Of a stretch of 64,000 bases of DNA, positions 8,223-16,520 are shown in pieces. The DNA is from DASUGC01 sp035606665 (GTDB lineage: Bacteria > Acidobacteriota > Vicinamibacteria > Vicinamibacterales > SCN-69-37). Positions within the stretch are counted from its first letter, which is position 1. Every line of letters starts with the position of its first letter. Location: positions 62,001-126,000 of the forward strand of contig DATNEY010000013.1 of NCBI GenBank assembly GCA_035606665.1, given 5' to 3'. The notes under the pieces are model-generated. The model saw nothing but the letters and a program-made list of their open reading frames with translations, made no database searches and was not told the DNA's origin. A program made the position numbers and the translations under genes.

Positions 8223-8621
8223 CTAGTTCCTTCCCATCGCCCTCACGGTTGCTTTCCCGCCGCGGCCGATCGTCTTCGCGTCGTACCAGAAGTCGATCGA
8301 TCGGATCACGCGATCTTTGCCTTCGATGTCGATCACGCGCGACTGGCTGCCCGAACGGATCGTGTTGCGCAGCTCGACCTTCTGATCGTCACCGTTTCTG
8401 AAGTGAATGACGACACGGTGGAAATCGACGGCGTGGCCGGTGACGTCGAACCGGACCGCGGTGAACGTGCCTTTGGCCGCGGTGACGGCGATCGTGTCGT
8501 GATCGGCGCGATCCGTCACGACGCGCTGCCCGAGCACTTCCCAGCGCGGTCCGCGCTGCGCCTGCGCCACCGCACCAACAATCGCCACCGCAATGATTGT
8601 GAGTACAACCCGACGAACCAT
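8223..8621 (-). CDS. small secreted beta-sandwich protein, DUF2541-like
   Basis: A 132-residue protein with a clear signal peptide (cleavage near AVAQAQ). The mature part is beta-rich, with WEVLGQRVVTDRADHDTIAV, FTAVRFDVTGHAVDFHRVVIHF and VIDIEGKDRVIRSIDFWYDA. This resembles the small periplasmic DUF2541 group; I am only moderately sure of that name. A consensus AGGAGGT Shine-Dalgarno lies 5 bases before the start, one of the strongest in the window. It sits between the CBM9-like and MBL-fold genes in the same leftward set. No enzymatic motif is visible. Confidence 0.75.
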   Translation of the reverse strand: MVRRVVLTIIAVAIVGAVAQAQRGPRWEVLGQRVVTDRADHDTIAVTAAKGTFTAVRFDVTGHAVDFHRVVIHFRNGDDQKVELRNTIRSGSQSRVIDIEGKDRVIRSIDFWYDAKTIGRGGKATVRAMGRN

Positions 8622-8626
8622 GATGG

Positions 8627-8633
8627 ACCTCCT
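8627..8633 (-). promoter_or_regulatory. consensus Shine-Dalgarno AGGAGGT
   Basis: Minus-strand AGGAGGT 5 bases from the ATG at 8621 shows that canonical initiation is used in this genome alongside apparent leaderless genes. Confidence 0.75.
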
Positions 8634-8656
8634 GAAGGAATGAATGAGACGGAAGT

Positions 8657-9709
8657 TTACTTCTTCCAGATGAGCGAATCCTGACGGATATGCCAGCGCT
8701 CCTGCGCATTGGCGGACGGCTTCGCCGACACTTCGAACTGGTCGCCCGCGACTTCAAGCCGTGGCTCGAACAGTCCGTTTTGAAGGGCTTGACCGCCGAG
8801 CTCGGCAAACGTCCCGGCCCATCGACCCTGTTTCCGGCGGAAGTCGCGCTGCGCGTAGTAGATCGCGTGAAGCCCCTCTCGAATCGACCAGGCCGGGTCC
8901 GGCACGAACGCCGTCGCTCCCGGCGCCGACGAGAACTGCACGTAGCCCCACTTCTCCGGCCGGTGCATATCGACGACCCCCTGAGGAGACCAGACCCAGT
9001 TGTGTTCGTTCGTCTTCGGGACCTTCTCGTATTTGCCGGCCGCCGACGTCAGCTGCCACTGCACTCGTGAAAAGTTCACGCGCCACTGATCGCCGTCCTG
9101 CGGCGGTGACGGACGCCGCGCCAGTTCGCCCAGGGCTTTCCACGGCAGCGCGAGCTCAACCGTCCAGCCGCGATCCGAGTCGCGCGGGTCGTTCAGCGTG
9201 CCATCGAGATGCACCGCTGATTTCATGCCGGCGATCTCCCAGTCGTTCACAGCCTTGCCATCATCCTTATAAGGCTTCGGCAGGAGAAGGTCCCACGTCG
9301 TACCCAACGCGTTGATCTCGAGCTCGTAGTACTCGTGGTTGTCGCCGTTGGGATCGATGAAGACTTCGAAGTCGTTGTCGCGAAAAACAACGGAGTCGTG
9401 CTCCTCGAGCGTCGCCCACAAGTGCGGCTCCGTCAGGTCGGCACCGATGTAGAAGTAGATCTGATCCCAGAGCATTTTCACGCGCGTGGCGTGACGAGGC
9501 TGGGGCCTGGCGCTTCCTTCGATATCCACGAATGCGCCGGACCACTGTGCGGACTTCCACGGCCCATCGTCGAGCTTTCCGTCAATCCAGATAGAAGATG
9601 TCGTCCGGTATGCGACGTAGCCTTTGGGAAGTTCGGAATTGATCTGATTGAAGGGATTGAAGAGATTGACGACGAGGGCCAGGCCTGCGACGGCGCGTGC
9701 CAGTTTCAT
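8657..9709 (-). CDS. carbohydrate-binding family 9-like secreted protein
   Basis: A 350-residue protein with a short signal peptide. Residues about 35-225 look like the CBM9-like domain of DOMON-type sandwiches: IWIDGKLDDGPWKSAQWSG, then VKMLWDQIYFYIGADLTEPH, DNDFEVFIDPNGDNHEYYELEINALGT, and WTVELALPWKALGE. The tail (about 260-350) is unassigned. It overlaps the upstream glycosyl-hydrolase-like gene by 4 bases, indicating translational coupling and a joint role in binding and processing carbohydrate outside the cytoplasm. The ligand is not predictable. Confidence 0.85.
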   Translation of the reverse strand: MKLARAVAGLALVVNLFNPFNQINSELPKGYVAYRTTSSIWIDGKLDDGPWKSAQWSGAFVDIEGSARPQPRHATRVKMLWDQIYFYIGADLTEPHLWATLEEHDSVVFRDNDFEVFIDPNGDNHEYYELEINALGTTWDLLLPKPYKDDGKAVNDWEIAGMKSAVHLDGTLNDPRDSDRGWTVELALPWKALGELARRPSPPQDGDQWRVNFSRVQWQLTSAAGKYEKVPKTNEHNWVWSPQGVVDMHRPEKWGYVQFSSAPGATAFVPDPAWSIREGLHAIYYAQRDFRRKQGRWAGTFAELGGQALQNGLFEPRLEVAGDQFEVSAKPSANAQERWHIRQDSLIWKK

Positions 9710-10836
9710 CGCCGGCCCGTGGCCTTTGCGAGCAGCGCCCAGCGCGCCGGATTCATCGAGCCGAAGTCAAACACGGAGATCCCGGAAGCGCCGTTGGACA
9801 GCGCCGCTTCAATCGTTTGCGTGAACTCCGCGTCAGTCATCGGCGACACGAACATGCCGGTGTACACCGGAGACTTCACGGTTCGGACGGCTTCCGCCGT
9901 GTACTTGCCGACCCACGCCGGCCCTTCCTGATAGAACGAGTGGTACAGCATCGGATAGTACGCGTCGAGCTGAAATCGTCCCCAGTCCTGCCGGACCATC
10001 GTCCTGGCCAGGCTCGGGCCCGGAAAGACCGCGGCCGAGATCTTCTTGCCGCCGGACGTCGCAGCCGGCACGAGATAGTTGTTGACGAGATCGACGATGG
10101 TATCGAGACGATATTGCAGCCACTCGCGATTCGATTCCGGATCCTTCAATTCAATCGGATCGACACCGTGCTTCGTCTTGAAGATCTTCCTGCTGTACTC
10201 GGTATATCCGTAGTCGTACGGCGGATACACCTTGTCCTGGACGATGTTGTATTTCGACCACAGGTCGCGCGGAAGAATCGCATCCGGGTGCCGGATGTAG
10301 TCGAGATGGACGCCCGTGAGCCCGGGGATCGCAGCCAGTTCACGCACGGTGTCGCGGACGAACTCGCGCACTTCCGTGCGGGCCGGATCGAGAAACTTGT
10401 AGTAGTCGACGTACGCGGGCTTGTCGACGGCCGACTCGCCCTTCGCGTTGACGTTGTACCAGTCAGGATGCTGCTTGATGACGTCGTCGAGCAGGCACGG
10501 CATGCACCACATCCACGCGTGCACCTCGAGGCCGGCGGCGGTCGCGATCGGAATCGCGGACTCGAGCCAGGGCGCACGCACCGGCAGTCGCGCGCTGCGA
10601 AAGAGCGCCTGCCGTCCGTTGTAGACCTCGGGAATGATGCCGGTGATTCCGGACGACTTCATCAGATCGAAGTCGCGTTTCCATTCTTCGAGAGATCTGG
10701 AGACGGACGGACGCATCCAGACGAAGTTTCTCGGAGGACGCTGAGGCAAGGCCGGAGGGACGGAGCGGAGAGAACGGAGGGGACCGAGCGTCAGTGACGC
10801 GGAGGCGGCTTTGAGAACTTCGCGTCGAGTGACCAC
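9706..10836 (-). CDS. family-10-like glycosyl hydrolase (GHL10), Tat-exported
   Basis: A 376-residue protein. GTG start; VVTRREVLKAASASLTLG is a twin-arginine signal. The catalytic-domain candidate opens with FVWMRPSVSRSLEEWKRDFDLMKSSGI and continues with IIPEVYNGRQALF, GLEVHAWMWCMPC and GVHLDYIRHPD, the run of beta/alpha-barrel strands seen in GHL10 (DUF187-type) proteins. Between signal and domain, residues about 18-37 (RSLRSVPPALPQRPP) are encoded by a purine-rich dispersed repeat also found at 6401-6452, probably a recent expansion. It is the first gene of the leftward set ending at 6436. The substrate is unknown. Confidence 0.85.
   Translation of the reverse strand: MVTRREVLKAASASLTLGPLRSLRSVPPALPQRPPRNFVWMRPSVSRSLEEWKRDFDLMKSSGITGIIPEVYNGRQALFRSARLPVRAPWLESAIPIATAAGLEVHAWMWCMPCLLDDVIKQHPDWYNVNAKGESAVDKPAYVDYYKFLDPARTEVREFVRDTVRELAAIPGLTGVHLDYIRHPDAILPRDLWSKYNIVQDKVYPPYDYGYTEYSRKIFKTKHGVDPIELKDPESNREWLQYRLDTIVDLVNNYLVPAATSGGKKISAAVFPGPSLARTMVRQDWGRFQLDAYYPMLYHSFYQEGPAWVGKYTAEAVRTVKSPVYTGMFVSPMTDAEFTQTIEAALSNGASGISVFDFGSMNPARWALLAKATGRR
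10733..10787. repeat. purine-rich dispersed repeat, copy 2, in coding sequence
   Basis: It matches 6401-6452 in the same orientation with block order preserved. Here it lies in frame, encoding the Pro/Arg/Ser linker after the Tat signal of the GHL10 protein. Confidence 0.7.
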
Positions 10837-10896
10837 GGGGATCTCGAAACGCGAATGGACGCGGCCCCCGCGTGACGGGAGCCGCGTCCGAATCGA

Positions 10897-11241
10897 CTAG
10901 ATCATGCCGTTCAGCGTGCGGAGCGCGCGGACGCGGACCTTGCGGCTCGCGGGCTTCGCCTTGATCATGATTTCCTCACCCGTGAACGGGTTGCGGCCCT
11001 TGCGCGCCGGCGTCGCCGGCTTCTTCACGGTGCGGAGCTTCATGAGTCCGTTGAAGTTGAACTCGCCGGCGCCCTTGCTGAGGTCGGCCGCGATGATCGA
11101 CGTGAGTGCTTCGAATACCGCCCGGACCTGACCGGTCTTGAGGTCGGTCGCCGCCGCGATCGTCTTCACCGTGTCGCCACGCGAACGACGCTTCGAGGAC
11201 GCTGTGATCTTGACTGCCTTCTTCTTTGCGGTCTTTGCCAT
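10897..11241 (-). CDS. HU-family nucleoid protein with Lys-rich N-terminus
   Basis: A 114-residue HU/IHF-like DNA-binding protein. About 20 basic residues precede the fold (AKTAKKKAVKITASSKRR). Then come the helical dimerisation region (DTVKTIAAATDLKTGQVRAVFEALTSIIA) and the beta-arm region with RKGRNPFTGEEIMIKAKPA, the family signature, followed by the final helix. The basic N-terminal extension is longer than in E. coli HU and would add nonspecific DNA contacts. GACAGGAC about 7 bases before the ATG is a plausible ribosome site. It is monocistronic, with a 115-base gap upstream. Confidence 0.93.
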   Translation of the reverse strand: MAKTAKKKAVKITASSKRRSRGDTVKTIAAATDLKTGQVRAVFEALTSIIAADLSKGAGEFNFNGLMKLRTVKKPATPARKGRNPFTGEEIMIKAKPASRKVRVRALRTLNGMI

Positions 11242-11357
11242 GTGAAAGTCCTGTCGCTAAGTGCTACGTGCGGCCTCATGCCGCCAGAGCGTTGACAAGT
11301 GTACATCCGATTTCAGCAACTTTGTGCGGCTTTTTTAGGGGTCTCGACGCGCGCCGA

Positions 11358-12602
11358 TCATTTTGGATCCAGTCGAAGGAGATGCGTCGCGTCGCGCATG
11401 ACGATCGCCCCGCCCATGAACACGGGCGTCGACCACGTCTGGTTCTCTGAAATGTCGTACCGTTTCTCCTCCTGGAAGCCCGCGCCGGTGCGCTTCGCGA
11501 CGACCAGGGCGCCGGTGTTCGTCAGGTACAGGACGTGCGCCGGTGCGAGGAGAATCGTGGCCTGCTCACCCTCGCGCCCCTCGCTCGCCCATTTCAGCGC
11601 GCCCGTTTCGGCGTCCAGCGCGACGAACTGACCCTTCCGCTTTGCGGAAAAGCCGTATATAAGTCCGTCGCCGGCCACTGGCGAGCTCATGTACATGGTG
11701 ACCTCCGCGTTCTTCCAGCGCTCAGCCGGGGCATAGCCGCCCTTGCCGTCCGGCTTGATGGCAAACGCGCGGGTCCCCTGCCGAATCCCCGAAACGATGA
11801 GCTTCCCGCCCGTCCACACCGGCGTCACGATGTTCTCGTGCCAGTCGTCCGGGAACGGAACGGACCACAACAGCCGGCCGGACTTCGCGTCCAGACCGAC
11901 GACCGTACGGTTGGTCAGCGTCACGAGCTGATCGACGCCGGCGACCGTGGCAAGAATCGGCGAGGCGTAGCCGGGTCCGTCACCCTTCCATTGCCAGCGC
12001 TCGGCACCAGTCGCCGGATCCAGCGCCATGACAACGCCGCCTTTGATGTCGCTGCCAACCTGAAACACCACGGCGCCTGCCGCCAGGATGGGCGAGGCTG
12101 CGGTACCGCAGAAGAGTTTCGATGTGTCGATCATCGCGGAAAAGTCCTTTGACCACAGGCGTTTCCCGCTGGCCGCGTCCAGCGCCAGGATGTGGCCGCT
12201 CGCGCCCAGCGTGAACACCCGGCCACCAGTCACGAGCGGAGTGGCGTTCGGGCCCTTGCCCATCTGTGAGGCATAGCTGTTCTTGCCGATCGGCGCGGCG
12301 TAGGTCTCGCGCCATTTCACGGCGCCCGTAGCGACGTCCACGGCCGTGACGGTTTCCTGCGGATCCTGCCGGCTGTGGATGTACGTCACGCCGCCGCTCA
12401 CGACCGGCGAGGAGTAGCCTTCGCCGATCGCTACGCTCCAGGCGCGGTTGAACGAGGCCGGCCAGGCCGCCGGAGCCTGGCCCGGTCTGAGGACGGCGTG
12501 ACGGCCTGGGCCGCGCCACTCGGGCCAGTCACGATTCGGTTGAGCCTGCGCGGTCAGGAGCGTAAGAGCCGCGACGGCGACGCTCTTCATCGTGATGGTC
12601 AT
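11358..12602 (-). CDS. PQQ-like beta-propeller repeat protein, secreted
   Basis: A 414-residue protein with a signal peptide (cleavage near LLTAQA). The mature N-terminus NRDWPEWRGPGR is the W-x-x-WRGP entry of BamB-like propellers. Repeats of the type VVSGGVTYIHSRQ, GAVKWRETY, SGHILALDAASGKRLWSKDF, AVVFQVGS and DAKSGRLLWSVPF form several blades. I see no vicinal cysteines or other marks of a PQQ dehydrogenase, so it is more likely a scaffold or binding protein. AGAGG lies 4 bases before the ATG at 12602, supporting this start over the ATG at 12590. It is divergent from the SLOG-like gene. Partner unknown. Confidence 0.88.
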   Translation of the reverse strand: MTITMKSVAVAALTLLTAQAQPNRDWPEWRGPGRHAVLRPGQAPAAWPASFNRAWSVAIGEGYSSPVVSGGVTYIHSRQDPQETVTAVDVATGAVKWRETYAAPIGKNSYASQMGKGPNATPLVTGGRVFTLGASGHILALDAASGKRLWSKDFSAMIDTSKLFCGTAASPILAAGAVVFQVGSDIKGGVVMALDPATGAERWQWKGDGPGYASPILATVAGVDQLVTLTNRTVVGLDAKSGRLLWSVPFPDDWHENIVTPVWTGGKLIVSGIRQGTRAFAIKPDGKGGYAPAERWKNAEVTMYMSSPVAGDGLIYGFSAKRKGQFVALDAETGALKWASEGREGEQATILLAPAHVLYLTNTGALVVAKRTGAGFQEEKRYDISENQTWSTPVFMGGAIVMRDATHLLRLDPK

Positions 12603-12659
12603 GGAACCTCTGGTGTTTGATTAGACACCCATTAGACGCATGGAGTCGTTAAACGACTG

Positions 12660-12665
12660 TAAGAT
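12660..12665 (+). promoter_or_regulatory. -10 element of the SLOG-like gene (leaderless)
   Basis: TAAGAT ends 7 bases before the ATG at 12673, identical in hexamer and spacing to the ctaA start. It favours 12673 over the in-frame ATG at 12640. Confidence 0.45.
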
Positions 12666-12672
12666 CGACGCC

Positions 12673-13230
12673 ATGAACGCCCCAGACTGCATCCTGTTCA
12701 GCGGCGGCGCGCCGGGCGCCGAAGCCGCTTTCGGCGCCTGCGCCGAGCGCCACAACGTGGAAGAGGTCAACTTCACCTTCGACGGCCATCGCATGGCCCG
12801 TCACCGCGGAGTGCGCGTGCTGAACCACGAGGAGCTGCAGGCGGGTGATGTCAGTCTCGAATACGTCTCGCGCCTGATGCACCGCCGCTACACTGACGCT
12901 CCGACGATTCGACGGGTCCTGCAGACGCTCTGGTACCAGGTCAATCACGGCCAGGAGATCTACGTGATTGGCACGATCCTGGACGACGGGACGGTGCGCG
13001 GCGGCACGGGCTGGGGCGCGGAATTCGCGAAGCTCTGCAACAAGCCGCTCTTCGTGTTCGACCAGGACAAGGATGGCTGGTCCCAGTGGAACGGCGCCGG
13101 CTGGGAGCCGCGGACCGGGGCCGGCCTCCCGCTCATCACCCATCCGCACATCACAGGCACCGGGACGCGGACGCTCACGGCGTCTGGCCGCGCGGCCATC
13201 GAGGATCTGTTTGACCGATCCTTCGGGTAG
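12673..13230 (+). CDS. SLOG/YspA-like nucleotide-binding fold protein
   Basis: A 185-residue protein with no signal peptide. ILFSGGAPGAEAAFGACAER is the glycine-rich first loop of SLOG (SMF/DprA-LOG) proteins, and GTVRGGTGWGAEFAKLCNKPLFVFDQ resembles their second conserved block, which lines the ligand pocket. SLOG domains bind or cleave nucleotides, as in LOG phosphoribohydrolases and in some defence sensors; here no effector domain is fused and none is adjacent. An in-frame ATG at 12640 would add 11 residues, but a -10 element just before 12673 argues for the shorter form. The next small gene overlaps its end by 20 bases. Confidence 0.7.
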   Translation: MNAPDCILFSGGAPGAEAAFGACAERHNVEEVNFTFDGHRMARHRGVRVLNHEELQAGDVSLEYVSRLMHRRYTDAPTIRRVLQTLWYQVNHGQEIYVIGTILDDGTVRGGTGWGAEFAKLCNKPLFVFDQDKDGWSQWNGAGWEPRTGAGLPLITHPHITGTGTRTLTASGRAAIEDLFDRSFG

Positions 13231-13549
13231 CGCCCAGTTGATCGTCGCCCGCGCGCTCAAGGGCGATGTCCGGCAACGGCAGGTCTACGTCGAACTCGAC
13301 GGTGAGTCGATAGCGACGCTTCTTGTTGACGAGCGCGTGGTCCGGGACATCGCGCCCGGCACGCACACACTGAGGCTCGACAACACGCTCGTGAAGAAGG
13401 TAATCGAGTTCGATGCTGTTCCCGGCGAAGTGATCGAGTACCACTTCGCCAACACGGCCGGGCGGTTTGCGATTCCCTTCCTCGCGCTGATGGGCGTGGC
13501 GCCGCTTTTCCTGTCGATCGAGCGCGTCCCGTCCACGGATCGGCGTTAG
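13211..13549 (+). CDS. small PEGA-like protein with one membrane segment
   Basis: A 112-residue protein if it starts at TTG 13211, which has GAGGA 5 bases upstream; TTG 13238 is the alternative and no ATG is available. The central part (VYVELDGESIATLLVDERVV, APGTHTLRLDNT, EFDAVPGEVIEYHFAN) has the rhythm of PEGA/DUF2846 beta-sandwiches. A hydrophobic stretch (FAIPFLALMGVAPLFLSI) near the C-terminus could insert in a membrane. Overlap with the SLOG-like gene suggests coupled translation. Function is unknown and the start is uncertain. Confidence 0.6.
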   Translation: MTDPSGSAQLIVARALKGDVRQRQVYVELDGESIATLLVDERVVRDIAPGTHTLRLDNTLVKKVIEFDAVPGEVIEYHFANTAGRFAIPFLALMGVAPLFLSIERVPSTDRR

Positions 13550-13571
13550 ACTGTCGCCGCCTGGAGCCCCT

Positions 13572-14207
13572 ATGAGCCCAAACAAATACATCGCCGAATT
13601 CATCGGAACGTTCTTTCTCGTGCTGACGATTGGCTGCACCGTCATCGGCGGTGGCGGCGGCGTGATCCCGCCACTGGCGATCGGCGCGGCGCTCATGGTG
13701 ATGGTCTACGCGGGGGGCCATGTCTCCGGCGCGCACTACAACCCGGCCGTCACGATCGCGGTTTGGATGCGCGGTCGCTGCACCACGGCGGACGTCGCGC
13801 CGTACGTCGCGTCGCAGGTGCTCGGCGCCTCGGGCGCGGCGTTGATCGTCAACAGCCTGTTGCGAGCGGGCCACACCGCCAGCGGCAGGATCGAGAACTA
13901 CCGGGCTGCGTTTGCCGCCGAGGTGCTCTTCACCTTCGCGCTCGCCTACGTCGTCCTCAACGTCGCGACGTCCAAGCGCACGGCAGGCAACTCGTTTTAT
14001 GGACTAGCGATCGGCATGACCGTCATGACCGGCGCCTTTGCGGTCGGCAACACTTCGGGCGGGGTCTTCAATCCTGCCGTCGCCGTTGGCGCCGGAATCA
14101 TGGGCCTGGTGCAGTGGTCGGATCTGTGGCTCTACCTGGTCGCCACCGTCGTGGGCGCGATCTTCGCGGCGCTGGCGTTCAAGGCGATGAATCCGGACGA
14201 TAAATGA
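13572..14207 (+). CDS. MIP/aquaporin family channel
   Basis: A 211-residue six-helix membrane channel. Both NPA boxes are intact: GAHYNPAVTIAVWMRG (about residues 55-70) and GGVFNPAVAVGAG (about 160-172). The residues after each box and the short length are closer to water-channel aquaporins than to glycerol facilitators, but selectivity cannot be settled by eye. GGAG lies 5 bases before the ATG. A TAGACT -10-like box at 13547-13552 suggests its own promoter. It is convergent with the S9 peptidase gene; the 60-base gap is one inverted heptad repeat. Confidence 0.93.
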   Translation: MSPNKYIAEFIGTFFLVLTIGCTVIGGGGGVIPPLAIGAALMVMVYAGGHVSGAHYNPAVTIAVWMRGRCTTADVAPYVASQVLGASGAALIVNSLLRAGHTASGRIENYRAAFAAEVLFTFALAYVVLNVATSKRTAGNSFYGLAIGMTVMTGAFAVGNTSGGVFNPAVAVGAGIMGLVQWSDLWLYLVATVVGAIFAALAFKAMNPDDK

Positions 14208-14267
14208 CAACCTGCAACCCGCAACCTGCAACCAACAGCTGCAGGTTGTAGGTTGTAGGTTGTAGGT
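14208..14267. repeat. inverted heptad repeat (AGGTTGC type), possible bidirectional terminator
   Basis: The whole gap between two convergent stop codons consists of AACCTGC-type heptads on the left and GCAGGTT/GTAGGTT heptads on the right. They can pair into an imperfect hairpin around AACAGCTG. There is no U-tract, so termination is inferred. Confidence 0.65.
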
Positions 14268-16520
14268 CTATTTGATCGTGTCGAGCACCTGTCTCCAGCT
14301 GAACTTCTCGCCCTTACCCCGGACGTAGTAGTCCATCCACGCCATCTCGCTCACCGACTTCACGAGCTGGTTGCGGGTGTCCGGGATCCCGTGCGTGTTG
14401 CCGGGATACATGAAGAGCTCGGTCGGCACGCCGATCTGCTTCAGCGCCATGTGCAGCTCGATCGATTGTGGGCTCGGCACGCGCGGATCGCCCTCGACGA
14501 CGTGGATCATCGTCGGCGTCTTCGCGTTGCGGATGTACTTGAGCGGTGACTGGTTCCAGTACGCGTCGTGGTCGTCGTACGGAAGCTTGTCGCCGAGATA
14601 AAACTGGCGGTTGCGCTGCACGTCGCTCTGCGCGTACATCGAGATCCAGTTCGACGTGCCCGCGCCGGAGCTAATCGCCTTGAAGCGATCGGTGTGCGTA
14701 AGGATCCAGTTCGACCAGTGGCCGCCTGCGCTCCAGCCGAGCGCGCCCATCTGGTTGCCGTCGACCATGCCCTGCGCGATCAGGTAATCGACGCCGGTCA
14801 TGATGTCCTCGAAGCCTTTCTTGAAGTAGTCCCCGACGATGTCGGTCTTGTGCTTGAAGCCGTAATTCGTGGAGCCGCGGTAATTCGGGCGGAGGACCAT
14901 GTATCCCGCGCCGGCGTACACCTGCGAGCCGTAGCCTCCGTTGAAGCTGAGGATGTCGGCCGACGCCGGTCCGCCATGGATGGCGACGATGAGCGGATAG
15001 CGGCGCCCGGCCTGATAGCCGACCGGCTTCACGAGCACGCCGCCGACCTTCGTGCCGTCGGTGGAGGTCCAGGTAATCTCGGACTGCTCGCCGAGCGCGA
15101 ATCCGCGGACCTGCGGATTCGTATCCGTCAACCTGATCCACGCGGCCTTGTTCGCGATCTGGTCGATCGACGGCACGGTAAAGATCGTGGACGGCGTCGA
15201 GCCATCCGCGTAGTTGATCAGGATCTTGCCGGTGCGCTCGTCCTGGTCGACCGAGATCGATGCCGGCTCGCGGGTAATCTGGCGGAACTCGTTCTGGTCG
15301 CAGTCGATGGAGAACAGCTGCTGCGTCGCCTTGATGCCTTCGTTGAAATAGATCGTCTTGCCGTCTTTCGACCAGAAGCCGATCGACAGATCGCCGTCGA
15401 AGCCGCCGTCGAGCTTCTTGAACGTCTTGCCCCGATCGGCCACCGCGCGCAGATAGACACGGTTGTTGGTCATGCTGTAGCGCTGCATGTTGTCGGGCGC
15501 GCTGTAGGCGATGTTGCGGCTGTCGGGAGAGAACTGAGGCGCGGACTCGCCGACTTCGGAATTCTGCGTGAGGCGTTCAATCTGGCCCGACGCGACCTCG
15601 ACCAGATAGAGGTCCGAGTACAGACCCTCCTGGGTGATGTTGCGTTCATACCGCTTTGGCGAACCGCCGCGAAAACCAATCCACTTGCCGTCGCCGCTGA
15701 CCGCGAACTGCGCGACGGAGTACTCGCCCTCCTTGCTGAGCCTTACGACCCCGGGGGTCGTTTTCGCACCCTCTCCAGGAAAACGACCCCCGGCGTCATT
15801 CAAATCCAGGGCCCAGAGGCTCGACGTCGGCGTCTCGGCATTGCGGATGTTGACCGTGAAGCGCTTGTCTCTCCTGGCCTTCTCTTCATCATCGAACTTG
15901 TCGGCCGTGACGAAGTAGATGCGCTTGTTGTCGGGCGCCCATTCCCAGGCGTCCACGCCGGCGGGCTGCTTCGTGAGGTTCTCCGGTTTCGCGGTTTCGA
16001 GCGACGCCACCGGCATCCGGAACAACTGCCGCGTCTCGGCGCGACCCGCGCGGTAGGCGATCGTGCGGCCGTCCGGGCTCAAGGCGAAGTCCACGACGCC
16101 GTCTTTGGCGTCGGTGATCTTCCTCGCTTCGCCGCCATCCACACGCATCATGAAGATCTGGTTCTGCGTGGCGCCGTTCGCGGGAGCTTCGCGGTTGGAG
16201 AGGAAGAGGAAGGAAGATCCGTCCGGCAGCCAGGCCGGCGACGTCTCGTTCTTCGACGTCGTAAACGTCATCTGCTTCGTCGACGAGACGCCCGCCGTCA
16301 TCGAGACGAGATAGATGTCCGACTGCCGTTCGGCGGCCTGCCAGTCGGGTGTGGACACGGTGTACAACATCCACTGCCCGTTCGGACTGGGTGTCGGCGA
16401 CCCCGCGTTCTTCATCTGCTGCATGTCGAGAAACGCCATCGGCCGTTGCTGTTGGGCCGTTGGACGGGCGATGACGACGGTCGCCAGAACGATACAGATG
16501 ACGAGACTCTTGCGAACCAT
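14268..16520 (-). CDS. S9 family prolyl oligopeptidase-type peptidase, secreted
   Basis: A 750-residue protein with a signal peptide (residues 1-22). An N-terminal WD40/TolB-like propeller (about 25-470, with repeats such as NGQWMLYTVS, DGSSFLFLSNR and LSPDGRTIAYRAG) caps an alpha/beta hydrolase domain. Catalytic residues: nucleophile Ser in GWSAGG (about 596), Asp in EGDPRVP, and His in GNTHGIPD (about 710). The propeller limits access to oligopeptides, so a dipeptidyl or oligopeptidase role in the periplasm is likely. AAAGGAG precedes the ATG by 6 bases. Convergent with the aquaporin gene, with no obvious operon partner. Confidence 0.93.
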   Translation of the reverse strand: MVRKSLVICIVLATVVIARPTAQQQRPMAFLDMQQMKNAGSPTPSPNGQWMLYTVSTPDWQAAERQSDIYLVSMTAGVSSTKQMTFTTSKNETSPAWLPDGSSFLFLSNREAPANGATQNQIFMMRVDGGEARKITDAKDGVVDFALSPDGRTIAYRAGRAETRQLFRMPVASLETAKPENLTKQPAGVDAWEWAPDNKRIYFVTADKFDDEEKARRDKRFTVNIRNAETPTSSLWALDLNDAGGRFPGEGAKTTPGVVRLSKEGEYSVAQFAVSGDGKWIGFRGGSPKRYERNITQEGLYSDLYLVEVASGQIERLTQNSEVGESAPQFSPDSRNIAYSAPDNMQRYSMTNNRVYLRAVADRGKTFKKLDGGFDGDLSIGFWSKDGKTIYFNEGIKATQQLFSIDCDQNEFRQITREPASISVDQDERTGKILINYADGSTPSTIFTVPSIDQIANKAAWIRLTDTNPQVRGFALGEQSEITWTSTDGTKVGGVLVKPVGYQAGRRYPLIVAIHGGPASADILSFNGGYGSQVYAGAGYMVLRPNYRGSTNYGFKHKTDIVGDYFKKGFEDIMTGVDYLIAQGMVDGNQMGALGWSAGGHWSNWILTHTDRFKAISSGAGTSNWISMYAQSDVQRNRQFYLGDKLPYDDHDAYWNQSPLKYIRNAKTPTMIHVVEGDPRVPSPQSIELHMALKQIGVPTELFMYPGNTHGIPDTRNQLVKSVSEMAWMDYYVRGKGEKFSWRQVLDTIK

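Noticed and set aside
14208..14267. A CRISPR-like or riboswitch structure
   Set aside because: Period-7 units without spacers, and no downstream gene in the sense direction.
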